NCBI GenBank assembly: GCA_009869945.1
Contig: WIXG01000014.1
Span: forward strand, 417,094-481,093
Source: Mesaphorura yosii
Lineage: Eukaryota; Arthropoda; Collembola; Poduromorpha; Tullbergiidae
Direction of reading: 5' to 3'
DNA length: 64,000 nucleotides
The first letter of the stretch is position 1. Every line of letters starts with the position of its first letter. Below are positions 10,458 to 24,000 of this stretch, piece by piece. Made by a program: the position numbers and the translations under genes. Under the pieces are notes generated by a model, which worked only from the letters and a program-made list of their open reading frames with translations, ran no database searches and was not told the origin of the DNA.

Positions 10458-13400
10458 ATGCCTAGTCGAGGTATACGTCCAGTATGGCGGTTACTTTATG
10501 GAAGCCATTGGTCCAGACAGTATCTTCGTCACATGAGATCCCTAGCACCAATCGAGGCCCATTTCCCGTCATTGTCATCGCTCACATTTCCCATATCTGT
10601 TCGAGGAAAGAAAGATGATGCAGCATCCACTGTATCACACTTATTTGTTCCTGTCGCCGTTAAGCCAAATAATGAAGCCACAAATGTTGGGGCTGAGTTA
10701 ACTGGGAAGCTAAATAAGCAGGATGTGTTGAAGATACTGAACAAGTTCTTTAGAAGGAGTGAAATCAAACTAGTAGCCTTTGAGAATGGACTTGATAGTA
10801 AGTATGCTCTAACTTGCTTACGGCCTTCTTTCTATATTAAATAAACATGAAATATTGCTTGTGTTGCAGATTACCTTTTCCATCAAGCTTTCATAAGCTT
10901 TCGCCGGTTCTGCTTGGAGTCTGAAACCCTTCCTGTAGATGTTCATATAATATTCAATGACATCATTCATGGTGGTGCTCATGTTGACGATCTGTTTCCG
11001 TACTTCCTACGACACGCGAAACAAATATTTCCGCATTTAGAATGCATGGATGATTTGAAGAAAATTAGCGATTTGAGGTCTCCAGCCAATTGGTATGCCT
11101 TATTCTTTCTTAATCGTCCAACTTGGAATTGGCGTAAACTGTAAATATGTTTTTGGAACAGGTATCCAGAATCCAGGCAACTGATCCGAAGAATATTCTT
11201 TCATGCTGGTCCCACTAATAGTGGTAAAACATATCGTGCCTTACAACGATTTCTTACATCGAAGTCAGGCGTTTATTGTGGTCCTTTGAAGTTGTTAGCT
11301 TCAGAGGTTTACCATACGGCCAATGAAAAGGTAATCCAAGCCGCTTCTCTTACTCTTCGCTATATTTTTATGTTAAATAAATAATACTGCCCTTTTCGTT
11401 CGGATTAGGGAACTCCCTGTGATCTTATAACCGGAGAAGAACGGAAGTTAGCAAATCCTGACGGGGAAACACCTTCAAATCATGTTGCGTGTACTGTGGA
11501 AATGACATCTGTGACAACACCATGTACGAATAACACCATTCCACTCCTTTCCAAATAGTCAGATTTATAGTCGTTCTAATTTTACTAATTTATTTCCAAC
11601 TCAAAGATGAGGTCGCCGTTATTGATGAAATACAAATGCTGAGAGATCCGCAGCGAGGGTGGGCTTGGACCAGAGCTTTACTAGGATTAGTGGCTGACGA
11701 AGTCCATCTCTGCGGAGAATACGCCGCACTGGAATTAGTAAGGAATATTACGGTCACTACTGGCGAAGAAGTGGAGGTTAGTTGATTAGATGGAGATTTT
11801 TCATTGCCAAGCAACAACTGGTTGCCCTGAATTAATACACAATGTTTGACAGGTATTTGAGTACAAACGATTAACACCGATGGACGTAGAAAAGAAGGCT
11901 CTGGAGTCATTAAGCAACGTTAAGCCGGGAGATTGCATTGTGTGCTTTAACAAAAATGACATTTACTCAGTATCACGACAGGTAAGCCGAGCCTCTCCCT
12001 ATTTTAGATTATGTAATGTTGTAGTGGAATTTAGAATCTGAATCGGTTTCCATTCGTCTATTAATAGCACTAAAAGAAGACTGCATGTTGATAGATGCAG
12101 GAGGTCGATTTAATAATAGTATATATTTGGGAAAGTGGCCATGATTATATTTTAAATCGGAAATGAAATTGAATCTTTGAAATTGTGGCATTGAAATCAG
12201 GACCGCTCAACATGCACAACTTGCATATATGCTGCTGTGTGCCCTTGGAATCATACCTCATTGTTTCACTCGACTTTGGCTATTCTCATGCACGAACCCC
12301 AATTTTAAAGTATTAATTCCAATTAGCAAATATGCGTTATTAAATTAGTACCATGAATTCTGGTAGTTTGGTTTTCAATTTCTATTTTCGAGGTAAAATT
12401 TCAAATATTTCACGGAATTCCAGCACAATCACATCAGAATGCGCTTGAAAGGATAATATCTGTTCCTCTTTGGCAAATTTTCTAACACAAGTGGAGCCGG
12501 AATTCCATGTCGAGTCCACGTGCTATTTCTAAACAATAGAGCCATAATTGGAGGAACAAAGAAGAAGTCATCTGTCATAAAGTGCAAGGTTTTGGGCATG
12601 GGTCATTGGGTTTGATTTTAGTACGATTTCTGGTTTGGGAGCGCAATTCATATTTACCCATATTATTAATTGACATTACATATATTGGCATGAGGGATGG
12701 AGAGCTTTCTTTTCTATCTTTGCATTGTTTAACTCCCATGGAGCCGGGCCTGAGTACGAGCTTATTTTATGCATTGTGAAAGCTTTAAGCTGAAAGAGTG
12801 GGTTGAAAAGCAGAACTTGTACATCTCTCAGAGGGGGCAAATTGTTTTCAATGTTCAATTGAAAAGAATTCACTCTCTACACGTGCTCTGAATAAAAGAA
12901 CCCGGCTTACACGTACAGGAAAGGTAGAGGGTGAATAATTGGAAATTAGACATCATTTCAGCAGGTAAATGGTAGATATACATATATGAAACGGCGAATA
13001 CCTGGCTGTGAGATTGAAAGAACTCTCAGGAAACCAGGGAATTTTATGGGTTTTTGAGATGAGAAAGTAGCATTCTCAGGTTCGAAATGCCTGAGAAAGG
13101 AGAAACCATTCCTGTTTTCCTCTCAAGCTGTTTATCGCGTATTATCCCACGGTTTACTTCACAGATTGAAAAGAAAGGTCACGAGGTGGCCGTTATCTAC
13201 GGTGGTCTTCCTCCTGGTACGAAGCTAGCTCAAGCTCAAAAATTTAATGATCCTGACAATCCGTGCAAGATTATGGTTGCCACAGACGCCATTGGAATGG
13301 GACTCAATTTGTAAGTTTGGATTTCTTATTCACCCGGCATTTATTGAATCTAGTATCGGGAGCACTGCGAAGCGTAGGCGCCTTGTGCTTTCACTTTTGC

Positions 13401-16400
13401 TACGTTATTCAACTTTCAATGCAACTTATAATTTATATGTTTCTCACTTCCTACAACCGTTGAGGATTGCCTTATAACAGTCATTATGCCTTGTTCGACA
13501 TGAAATGAACATGCTCTACTACGGGTCTACAATTTCTACATTGAGCTTAATCCTGAATCTCAGGTTCCGAGCAGATGAGATTACGCCATAAATTTTTTGA
13601 GTTTGTAATTTTAACTCTACGCCTCTTTTTCCTGTTCCAATTCTTTCCTCGAAATTAGTATTTTCGTATGCAAGCGTCTACAAAATTGAGTTCCTGTTAG
13701 TTGTGCACTTTGCTCAGGTTTTGGGAAGAAAATCCTTGGATTTAATAGCAGGAAAATCAGCGAAGTATATTTAATTTTGTGATTACATTGCATTGGATCT
13801 ACGTGATTTTCCTCTGAAAAGGCTCTGGTCCCGAAACCGTGCATCGTGCTCGCAATACGAAAACGCTTGCAATGAAACCGTTGGGTCGGAGTCAGAGTAG
13901 TAGAAAGTCCAGGCTGGACTTTGAATTATTAAATATGAAAGTTTTGTTGAGTTAACCTTCCATCTGAAGGTCATTGTCGAACGCTTGCGTTAAACCGAAG
14001 TGATACCACAAAGAATATTAATTTGGACGGATTTATTGAAAAGGCTTTGAACTTGATTTATGCCCTACGGATTCCCGTCCACATTTACTTTCACTTCTGT
14101 TCAGCAATCGGTAGACACCAGCTATTCTAATATTATTGCACAACTTCGGTTTCCATTATCGTCCTGAACGAATTATAATTGTGAGTAATATAATAAATGC
14201 GAAGCTGCTGAGTCCACGCAAGCAGCCCCCTCGAGCCATTCCTTTTCATTTTCCGAACACAAAAGTGCAATTTGCAAACAAATTGAGGAGCTTTTCCTTT
14301 TCATCTCAAGTGCACAATCATAATAATCACCACACGTATATTTGGATAGAAATGCCTATATTATTATTTGCGTTGGTTTTTTGAGCGGCCGCGTCGCAAC
14401 AAGTGGTTGCTTTTTGCTTGGAACTTATTACATTTCATTTCTCCATATTGGCAGGAGTATACGGCGAGTCATCTTCTACTCCTTAATAAAACCATTCATG
14501 AACGAAAAAGGCGAACGTGAAATGGATTTAATCTCGACATCGCAAGCCCTGCAAATTGCTGGCAGAGCTGGACGTTTCGGAACCCAATTCGACAAGGTGA
14601 GTCGTTGAAATTGATCGTTTCCCTTCGCGAAATTTATGCTCGCTCAGCACATGCCAATTGAAATTCTTTATTCTTGTTCTGGATGGCAAGTTCTTGCTCT
14701 GGGCTTGACACAAATTACTCTACGTAATTAAGAATCTTTAAAGATTCTGGCATTCACCAGCCGTTATTTCTTTAGTCCACTACTCGTCTGTCGTTTGCTA
14801 TCTCATTTTAATCAAGGATACTCTTCGGCTACTCAGTTTGAGACAGAAACAGGAGCAATAATAAGAAATATACCGAAATGAGATTGCAAAGATTGGAATT
14901 TTGCCGAGAGACGTATTCGCATTGTTTGCTTTGAACGAGAAGCGAGAGTCTGGTTGTGGTTTGCCATTTCCATAGCTTTCGCTTTCCTTTTCCTTTCTCA
15001 TCCTCCCTGCCTGTTTGCATTTCTCTTTTTCGTGGTGCGGCGTCCCCATTATTTATGTGGTTTCTTGGTACTCCAAATCAAATGGAATGAGATGAACACT
15101 TCAAGAAATAATGAAATGAAAGTCAATTGTGAGTCTACCTTGCTAAGTTTCAAATGAAGCAGTGCTGGCCTTAGCTGAATTTAGAACCAAGGCGATGTGA
15201 TAGGACAAGTTTTTCCATTCGTCGACTAAATAATGCATTCCCACTTCGTAAAGCACTTGCTTAATTTAGAGCAACTCACACAAGAGACTAAGCTGAATGA
15301 TAGTGTGTAGGTAGGAAGTTTTTGCGCACTTTAACCAAGAAGCAAAATGTCACAACCCGACTGCTGTGGAATCTAACTAACCACCTCAACTGAACCTTAG
15401 TTACGTCTTCCAATTTGCATGCTCGGTTGGGAATTCAGCAAATAAACGAAAACGTCGGCGTTGCGGCTTCCAGACGCGCAACTTTTGCTTTTGTGGCTAA
15501 TTTATGAAGTTTCGAAGAAGGCGCTTTCGTCATGCTTTCCATGTGAACGACCTTAATTTGAAATTATTCCGTGCAACGTGCCGTCGTCGTTCCCTGCTTG
15601 TTCTGATCAATAACCGTGCTTCATAACTCATAATTACACATAATCAGAAGTGAATTTGTGGTACTGCGCGAGGCGCCAAGTCGTGAGTCGCGACTCGTGA
15701 GCTGAGAATCTAAAATAGTCTGCGGAAAGCAAACATAAAATGAAAGCCTTCACCTTGCTCCCGTCAGTAACGAGCCGTGACATCCCGTAACTTGATTGAG
15801 GTTTCTTATTATATGCCTGCGAGTCTCGTACCAGGATGAATGAATTACGTGTTTGGTTCACTTGTCTTGGCGGATTGAATTTGACAGGCTGCAGGCTACT
15901 GCCTTGCCTCGACTTCACGTCTGATGTGCCGGCGAGGCATGCAGCTTGAATGCCAATTGGATATAATAAATGTGCGCTTTTCACGTTACGATTCATTATG
16001 ATGTAATAGTCGTAGTAAAATTTACGTTTTTCATTTCATTTTGCTCCAGGGTCTTGTAACGACGTTCAAGCCTGACGATTTGCCAACGCTTGTTCAGCTC
16101 CTTCGAGGCTCTCCTGAGACGCTGGTAAAAGCAGGCATCCACCCGACAGCGGATCAGATTGAGATGTACGCGTATCAACTCCCGAACGCCACCCTCTCGA
16201 ACCTAATGGTATGTGAGCATGAACACAGTCGGACTTCCTTTGTTCCGAAAACTGAGCTTGTAGTTTTGCTCCGGACTTGATCACCTTTTACTCTTTTCTT
16301 CAGGATATTTTCGTCAACTTATGCACCGTGGACGACTCGCTGTACTTCATGTGCAATGTGGATGACTTTAAATTCCTTGCCGATATGATTCAACATGTCC

Positions 16401-19400
16401 CGCTTCCACTCAGGGCTCGTTACGTCTTCTGCTGTGCCCCAATCAACAAGAAAATGCCTTTTGTCTGTGCCATGTTCCTAAAGGTAACTTTACTCGTGGG
16501 AAATACTTTCATGGCCGAACTCCGCACGTGCCCTTTGTTAATTGTTTATTCGGAATACAATAACTTTAACCCTCCCATAAAACCCTGAAATAGTAGTAAA
16601 TATGAGATCGCCTCTCGCATCTGCTTCCTTTCATTCCCGGTACTTGACGTTAATTAGATTAATCGCAAGTCTGCACTAATTCCCAATGACACAAACGAAG
16701 AGTTGCGCTTTGAAGTAAGAACCTTGCACAAGAGTCTTTGTTTGCGTCGTGTAGATAAATTTTGCGCAACCTAGTTCACACTTCCACTTCTGTGCGTGGA
16801 ATAATCCCGTTGCTTGCAGTAATATTTTCTTATGTTTCTTATGTTTCAGTTTGCCCGGCAATACAGCAAGAACGAGCCTTTAACGTTTGACTGGTTGTGT
16901 CGTCACGTCGGATGGCCGTTTAATCCCCCGCACACCATTCTGGATTTGGTTCACCTGGAGTCGGTATTTGATGTCCTGGATTTGTACCTATGGCTGAGGT
17001 ATGCGAAGGGTTTCTACTACTTTTCAGGCGCAAACCCATAGCGCATTGAGTTCTTGTTCGAAGTAAAGCTCAGTTAAATGAATGATGAGTTTGTTGATGT
17101 CATGTGTCGCCTGACCTAAATTTCATTTGATTTTCCCTAAATTATGAATGCTTGCTCCCCCGCATCAGCCTCAACAATTTTAAGTGCTGGCTAGGCATCT
17201 GTTATACTTTTAGTTGTGGTATTTCTGTTCTCTTCTATGTCTATTTCTTAATGTCATTATCGCCTCCGCCTTCTTGTTCTTGCTCTCAAAAATCGTCCCC
17301 TCTGAGCATTTGGCTACGATGAGAATTATAGCCTGCACCAAATTTACACTCTAACTTTATTCATGCTGGTGGGAGTTGATCGTGCGTAATTGAGGAATGG
17401 AGTTGGGCATGAGAGAAAGTCATTTGGTGCATGAATACTTAATAATGGAAACAGACGAGTTGAAGAATGGCTCTCCTAAGCGCGTCCCATTAAATCTGCT
17501 GTGCGCTGTACGCTGTGCTGCTGTTTCTACGCTTCACGAAAAATCGACGTATGCATTTTCCTGGAAATGCTTTTTTTCGCGAATAATGATGGAAGGAACT
17601 CAACTGGTTTCCCCGTACCCAAAGCATTTGCCTTGATTTTCTGCACGTACTTCTTATGAACATCGCTCGCACTACGCGATTTCGAGCATAAGCCGTTTGT
17701 TTCTAAAGTTGAGACAAATGAGGCAAGAAAGCGAGGATTTAGGCATAGAATTTTTGCACGCAATTTTTACGTGGGCAGCTAGAGGAAAAGTTGGAGAACA
17801 CAGAACTTCTATCGTGCATAAGTAGGCCATGATTTATGTCATCAGCAAAGCACGAAGTATGAAACAACTATCAAAGTACAAAAGGCGGGGTAACCATTTG
17901 TCACTAGAAGGATGATGACTAGATACGAGGCCAACCATTTTTGCATCGTTGTCACAACGATCTTTCCATTCTCGCCAGTTTTCCACCTGACCCAGCGATG
18001 GAATTCAACTGAACATAAGAAATATTATATCTTACGTGCATCAAACTACCGCATTTTGCCCTCTTCTTAATTAAAATAACAGTTAAGAGTCATGTATTCC
18101 TTCTTTGTCCAACTCACAGCTACCGATTCATGGACCTATTTCCGGACTCGGTGATTGTTCGTCAGACGCAACAAGAGTTGGATAAAATTATACAGGACGG
18201 CGTGTTCAACATTACAAAATTACTCAAGAATTCTGAGGCTGAGTCCGGAACATCCGGAGGAGCAGGCGCTAGTCTTTTGATGGGTGAAGATGGCGAAGTG
18301 GAGTTGTCTCCTTCCTCAACCTTCACACAAAATCGACACGCCAGCAGCAACAGCAGTAGCTCGAGTGACAGCAACAAAAAATATATCAGCAGCAACAGCA
18401 GCGGCTTCAACGGTAGTTCCGGAGCAGTTCCAATACCACGAAAGAAGAGACATTACCCGCGAGGTGAGTCTACGAGGAAAGCGACGGGAGATCCTAGATG
18501 ACGAAATGAGTATGACATTAAAGCCAAGCAATGAAATGAGTAAGGTTCGATTAAAACAATAGTTCTTCCTTTCTCTATGCAAGCTACTTTCTCTGAGCTT
18601 TTAATCGTGTTTCATATAGTATTTCACATGAAGTGTACACAGTCCAAGTGTCCTCTTCACGTGCATTTATACACCTTAGTCCATCTACTTAGTCCTCAGT
18701 CCTTTCCTGAGAACTGCATCGAGTTAATGATGCACTGGGAAAGTATAATCGCAAACGCCATGAAGTTTGGATGCATCACGTGAATTGGTGCCGAAGTTAT
18801 TTGATAACGGAAGAGAGTTTAAGCTTTCTTGTGACTAACTTTGCAGAAGCTTAGCTTGACGCTGAAGGTTTCTCGTTTCTTAGGAAAATATCGAATGTGA
18901 CTTGCACAAACTTTCTGCGGGATAATTCCCCAGTGCCTTACTACTATGGCTTTCAATTATTGTTGATCTATGAATAGGCCTCGGCAGGATTCCAGGCCGT
19001 TTAACGAAGCGGGCAGACACTGAGAAAACTTTCGGAGATTAAAAACATAAAAGGCGCTGTCTGGAGACATCTTTTTTTATTCGCAATGCTCTTGATTCCT
19101 TTTCAAGTCTACGGCGCAATACTGCAATAATAGGCAAATTGAACAATAAACACGTGTCCACGTGCAAAGCGAACACCGACGAGGACATTACAAATGTCAA
19201 TTCACCAAAATAGAATCGAATCTGTCCTGTCACTGTTTGTCTTTAAAATGATCTGGTTTCTGACACCTTTCTTCTCTTTCACTCGCATACTGTGTACGCG
19301 CCTTGGCTTTTGGGTAGATAACTCTATTGCATTTGCACTGAACTTGTTAAAATGTTTTGCGTTGTCCACAGGATTTAGTTCGAGAGACAACAGAAAAATG

Positions 19401-19433
19401 AAGGACCTCAGCGATGGAACAACTAGCGACTAG
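10458..19433 (+). CDS. SUPV3L1: ATP-dependent RNA helicase SUPV3L1/SUV3, mitochondrial
   Basis: Thirteen exons: 10458-10797, 10870-11092, 11162-11330, 11409-11523, 11607-11776, 11853-11981, 13165-13310, 14455-14596, 16050-16208, 16304-16483, 16850-16998, 18120-18463 and 19372-19433. They total 2328 nt (775 aa; the human protein is about 786). The N-terminus is arginine-rich with no acids for its first 30 residues, as in a mitochondrial targeting peptide. The Walker A loop [10 protein letters not shown] lies near residue 205, the DExH-type box DEIQ at 289-292, the SF2 motif [10 protein letters not shown] near 420, and motif [12 protein letters not shown] at 464-473. The typical SUV3 C-terminal domain includes [13 protein letters not shown] and LDLYLWLSYRFMD, followed by a serine/asparagine-rich basic tail. 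The enzyme unwinds double-stranded RNA and, with PNPase, degrades mitochondrial RNA. The early exons are compact; six later introns run about 0.37-1.45 kb and hold nothing recognised. Confidence 0.95.
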
Positions 19434-19466
19434 ATTAATTTTCTATTGTAAACTAAAAGTCACTGC

Positions 19467-19508
19467 AATAAACGACTGATACTTTTACGACCTGTTTGTA
19501 AGAATAAA
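19467..19508 (+). terminator. Polyadenylation signals of the SUV3 gene
   Basis: Two AATAAA hexamers, at 19467-19472 and 19503-19508, lie 34 and 70 nt after the SUV3 stop codon. The 3' untranslated region is therefore short. Confidence 0.65.
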
Positions 19509-21063
19509 ATGAACTTTACTAGCTCAATCGTTTCGTGTGTTCTCGTATTTATTCACTAAATTGATCAACATGGGAATTCGCAAATCGACAAAGATTTTGC
19601 TTCACACTCTTGCCAATCAAGAGCTTAGAAGTGTTCTCTCAGCAGATAGCACAGCAGCAAAAGTATAGTAGAATTTTACTTCTTTATGTAATGCAAATAT
19701 TGAATTCAAGGAGTCGACCTATTGTCCTTTCGCATTACAAAAACTTTTATTTTTCAACTCATGCTCAAGGAAATTACGCAACCAGCCGTTCGCTTCATTA
19801 AGCCGCAAGAATAATAGCATGCGACTATATTAATTGGAGCCGCCAGCATCGATGATATGTGCAGTGTGCAGTGCCGCTCTTGGAACAGAATGAGATGCTA
19901 ATGCGATTTGGAATTGAAATGTCATCGACAATTTGCATGGGTTATAAACAAAGGAGGTCATGGAAAAGTTCAAAGAGCGTTCGAGCAATTTTTCCATCTC
20001 GAAAGGAGAAGGAAGCCGGAAGCATCTGCGAGTGACATGAATACAGCAGATTTGCTGAAATGGTGCATGATGTCTGAGATTCTGGGCATCTGATTAAGAA
20101 TTTGGCACACCTGAACTACCAATTTAACGCTACAGAAAAAAATGGACGATGTAAATTAGGGGAATTTTTATTGGGTTACAACGGACAGAATCTTACATCC
20201 TAAAATAATTAGCATAACATCTGAGTAATATTTACACGTAACTCATCCACGTTGCAATCTCCAACTAGCACACGGAATTACGATCACATACCATTAAATT
20301 TACAGCTAGTATTAAAACGCAGTGAACTGCACACATAAAAGTATTTAGTGTTTAGCAGCAATAAACAGTAATAAAAGGAGGTTTCAGTTTTAACTCTCAT
20401 GAGATCAATTTACGGCTTGATGGAAATGCGACAAAAAAAGACAATCACGAGTACAACAGACGCATTGCAAGCTCAAGCAGTAGTTTGCCTGTCACGCTTT
20501 AGTTCCGACTTCAATACTTCAAAGTTGTACCTGCCTCGCTTGAATAAATCAGCACAGAAAAACTAAAGTACTGCATAAATTACTTGACTCTGAGTAGAAC
20601 CAGGAAGGGACAAAGTTTCCAACTCCCAGACGAGGTGAGGGCGCAAATTGTGAAAGTTTAAACCTAAACTTGAGATACAACTTTTTAAGCATTTCTTCAC
20701 AGTCTCACTGGCATCCCCAACATTTAAAGAACTAACAATGTTGGACTCTCTTTCAAACTGGCATTTTATACCAGGTTTACGACAACGACGAAATTCTACA
20801 CTTGTTCAAATAATTATCTCTTAGCTGCACAGGTTACACGAAGCTACTAAGGTGCAATTTCCTGAGACCATGGACGTAGACAGCTCAACTATAGCTGAGA
20901 AAGGATGTTGACCAATTATCATATAATTTATAAACTCTTTAAACTCTGTAATACTTTTAATAATTTCATGTAAAGCCTTTACAATCTTTCAGAGTGCCGA
21001 TTAGTCACGTCTCCTTCGCAAATGTGAAGGGCCACAACTTCGTCCAAACCTGAACGTGGAAGT
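19509..21063. other. Convergent intergenic region between SUV3 and the receptor gene
   Basis: No coding region was recognised. The right half probably holds the 3' untranslated region of the receptor gene on the - strand. The nearest canonical signal on that strand is AATAAA at 20172-20167. Short open frames here, such as 19908-20093, have no known domain. Confidence 0.4.
20167..20172 (-). terminator. Possible polyadenylation signal of the receptor gene
   Basis: TTTATT on the + strand (AATAAA on the - strand) lies about 890 nt beyond the receptor stop codon. Non-canonical signals closer to the stop could be used instead. Confidence 0.35.
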
Positions 21064-24000
21064 TTACGATGGACACGATGATCTCAACTGCAGCTGGGCC
21101 TGCGCGTCGTCACAGCGTTTTGGACTGTTGCGGTCCGGACTTCGTGCCACGCGGACGATTCCTTCGCAACGGTGGAACGTCAGACGCCAGAACGCTGAGC
21201 GGAAGTCGGCGCTGTAAAACGCATAAATGAAGGGGTTGATGGCAGAGTTTCCCCAACCTGTGAATCAGAAACAAGGAAACAAGCGTCTCAATTTCAGATA
21301 TGCACATGAACAAATTGACTTTAAAGTGATTCCTATTCCGTTAAAATCCAATCTTTGTCACTAAAGGAAGCCAATGAACGACGCACTTCGCACAAAATGA
21401 TTTCATTTTTCATGATAATTTAAAAACTTTATCCATTTTACTGGCGCGTGTCAGAATTGTTCGCACATTTTCCTGGCGACAGAGGAGGAAGTGAATGTTT
21501 GCAAGATTTTAAATTGAAAAATAAAAAAATAGGATATTCAATCGAAAAATGAAACGTAAAAAGTGACAAGTGTTGATGATGTCAAGGCCAAAAACCAAAC
21601 ATCGCCTTGACCACAACACCAATGGCATTAATTCTTAAAACTGAGCACTGATTCAAGCACAAGCTTCGCTTTGTGCTGATGCCAGTTACTTTTGTTACAA
21701 GAAGAGCTTGAAAGTCAAAAAGAATTATATCTCCATATGTTGATGCTTTCCACAATTTCATAGCTGTCGCGTATCCTTCTTCGATGTCTTTATGTCACAA
21801 TACACGTTATCAAGCCATACATTTCTAGGAACAGAATAATGAACTGGAAAATTCACAGGAGGAAGTTCTTTGTGTTCAGGAAATGCGAGGACACGCTCCG
21901 CGTGATGTGAGCATAATTCCGATATGCTTCGCTCTTGGCAGAGAGGAGGAATGGAAAATCACGTTGAGGCGTGACTGACAGAAAGTGAAAGCATTCTGTG
22001 ACAAAAACAAGAATGACGGGAGAAGGTTAATATTCGTTTCTGTTTGCTTTCATCACACCTTCTCGACTTCTGCACGCGCTAAGGAGATGACACTGTTTTT
22101 AATTTCTTGAAGATATGGCTTTCATAGTATTTGCCTTTTACCGAAAACAATGACTTTTTCCTGTCCCCAAGGTTCATCAAGCTTTCACTTACCGAGCCAG
22201 ACAAAGAATTCCATCAGCCAATCTGGAAATGCTCCATTCTTTACAAACGGCGAAAGTACGTACACAACGAAGAACGGAAGCCAGCAAATTATGAAGCCTC
22301 CTGAAAGGCATAAAGTAGCCTCAGCATTAGCCCTGTGTAAAGATGGGCCAAACAACAAATCAAAGAATGTGCTAGATTTTTACGCCACACTCACCGACGA
22401 CTGCTGCCAAGGTCTGTGCAGTCTTTGTTTCTCTCTTGAACGAGGCGATTCGACCACTTGAGAATTCCTTGGAGGTTGAATTGTTTTGATTCTGATCATT
22501 CAGGTTAAAGTTTAGACTCAACTTTACGCTTTTACTACGGGCTTGTTTGCTGGGGTGACTTGGTGAGGTGGGAAGTGCTCCGGTGGAACCTCCCATTCCC
22601 ACCGAGGACGACATCAGAGCCGTGGAATGTGCCGTCGATGGAATGTTTGAGGATTTAGAGTTTGAAATCGGGCAATTGTTGACGTTGATGTGGTTGTTGC
22701 CGTCTGTGTTGCTGCTGCCTCTGCTACTCCTAGCTCCCTTCGGATGTGGCGATGAGGATGGCAGGTATTTCTTGAGCGATCCATACATCGCATTCTCTTG
22801 GTAATTGCCGTATTTGTCAATGCTCGTTTCCCGGTCCCCGCATTCGCCAGATGCGTCAAGCAGGGATGAGTTGACATGCTTCGCAATTCCTTCCAAGTCC
22901 GGTTCATCCTCAATCGTCCATATTCTCGAGTTTGTCTCGCTTCGTCCCGTTGACATGCTTCTCCGCGAATGTTGTGTGTGTCTGATTCGGGAGTCGTCCG
23001 AATTTTTATCTGAAACAGCGTCGGGATTAAAATACTATGTGTTAAACGATGAAGGATTCAGCTTTCAAAGGACTGTTCAATGGTTCATTGAGTCACAAGC
23101 TTTGTTCTTTTCTCGAATGCAAATGCAAGGACAAAAGATTTGAAAAAGTTTCGAAAGTTGAAAGAATATTTTAATATGGTTAGTGACGGCCTTTTGTCTT
23201 TTCTTGAATATCAGATTAGAAAAAGTTAAAAAGTTGTGAAAAAAAGGACGGAACAGCGAATGCGAACGGCGAGATTGACAAAGTCAGCATTTGAAAGCAG
23301 TTAATAAACTTCGCCTGAAATTAATTTTTTGTCTGTACTGTTTACTGTACTGTGACAAGATTGGCGTTGGCGATGATGACTGACACTGTAACGCCGTTCT
23401 TTCGGGGTGCCTGACCATGACGACACTGACTGATGAGTGCACGCGCGTTTCGCCAGCTCAAATTACCTCAAGAAACTGATCAAAAGCAAGCAGACAAGCC
23501 TACCACGCGTGCTGATGTGTTTTATAATTCCATTATTACTTGCATCAATGAAGGAAGTTGATTGAACTTGTCAATTCAATTAAAAACTCGTTCGGGTTCC
23601 ATGATTCAGTCTTAAAGTTTTAATTCCACTAGCTGAGGCGAAGAAAAGTTCATTAACATTTCATTATGAAGTTTCAAAAATCGAGCTACGTTGGAACGAG
23701 AATGAGAAATGCAAATCATGGAGTTGAGGCCTACATCAATTCCTTCCATTATTTTACGACCTTGACAGCTAAGCAATGAACAATAAAGCGCCAGCTGCCT
23801 GGTTCCGACGCTCTGCCTTTGATCGATCTTTAGGGCAAAACTTGCTGAGCTTTCTCAATGTGGCACAGTCTCGACTCGAATCGTAAAAGTCTTTGAGTTC
23901 CGAGAAAGGATTAAAATGTCAAGCTTTTATGAAATAAGATATCTGAGCAAATGGAAAGAAAATAATAACCACAACTGACGTGTAAACTGTAAACATTTTG

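Noticed and set aside
15685-15696. Perfect 12-bp palindrome GAGTCGCGACTC in a SUV3 intron
   Set aside because: A single short palindrome of this size is expected by chance in a 64-kb window and has no supporting context.
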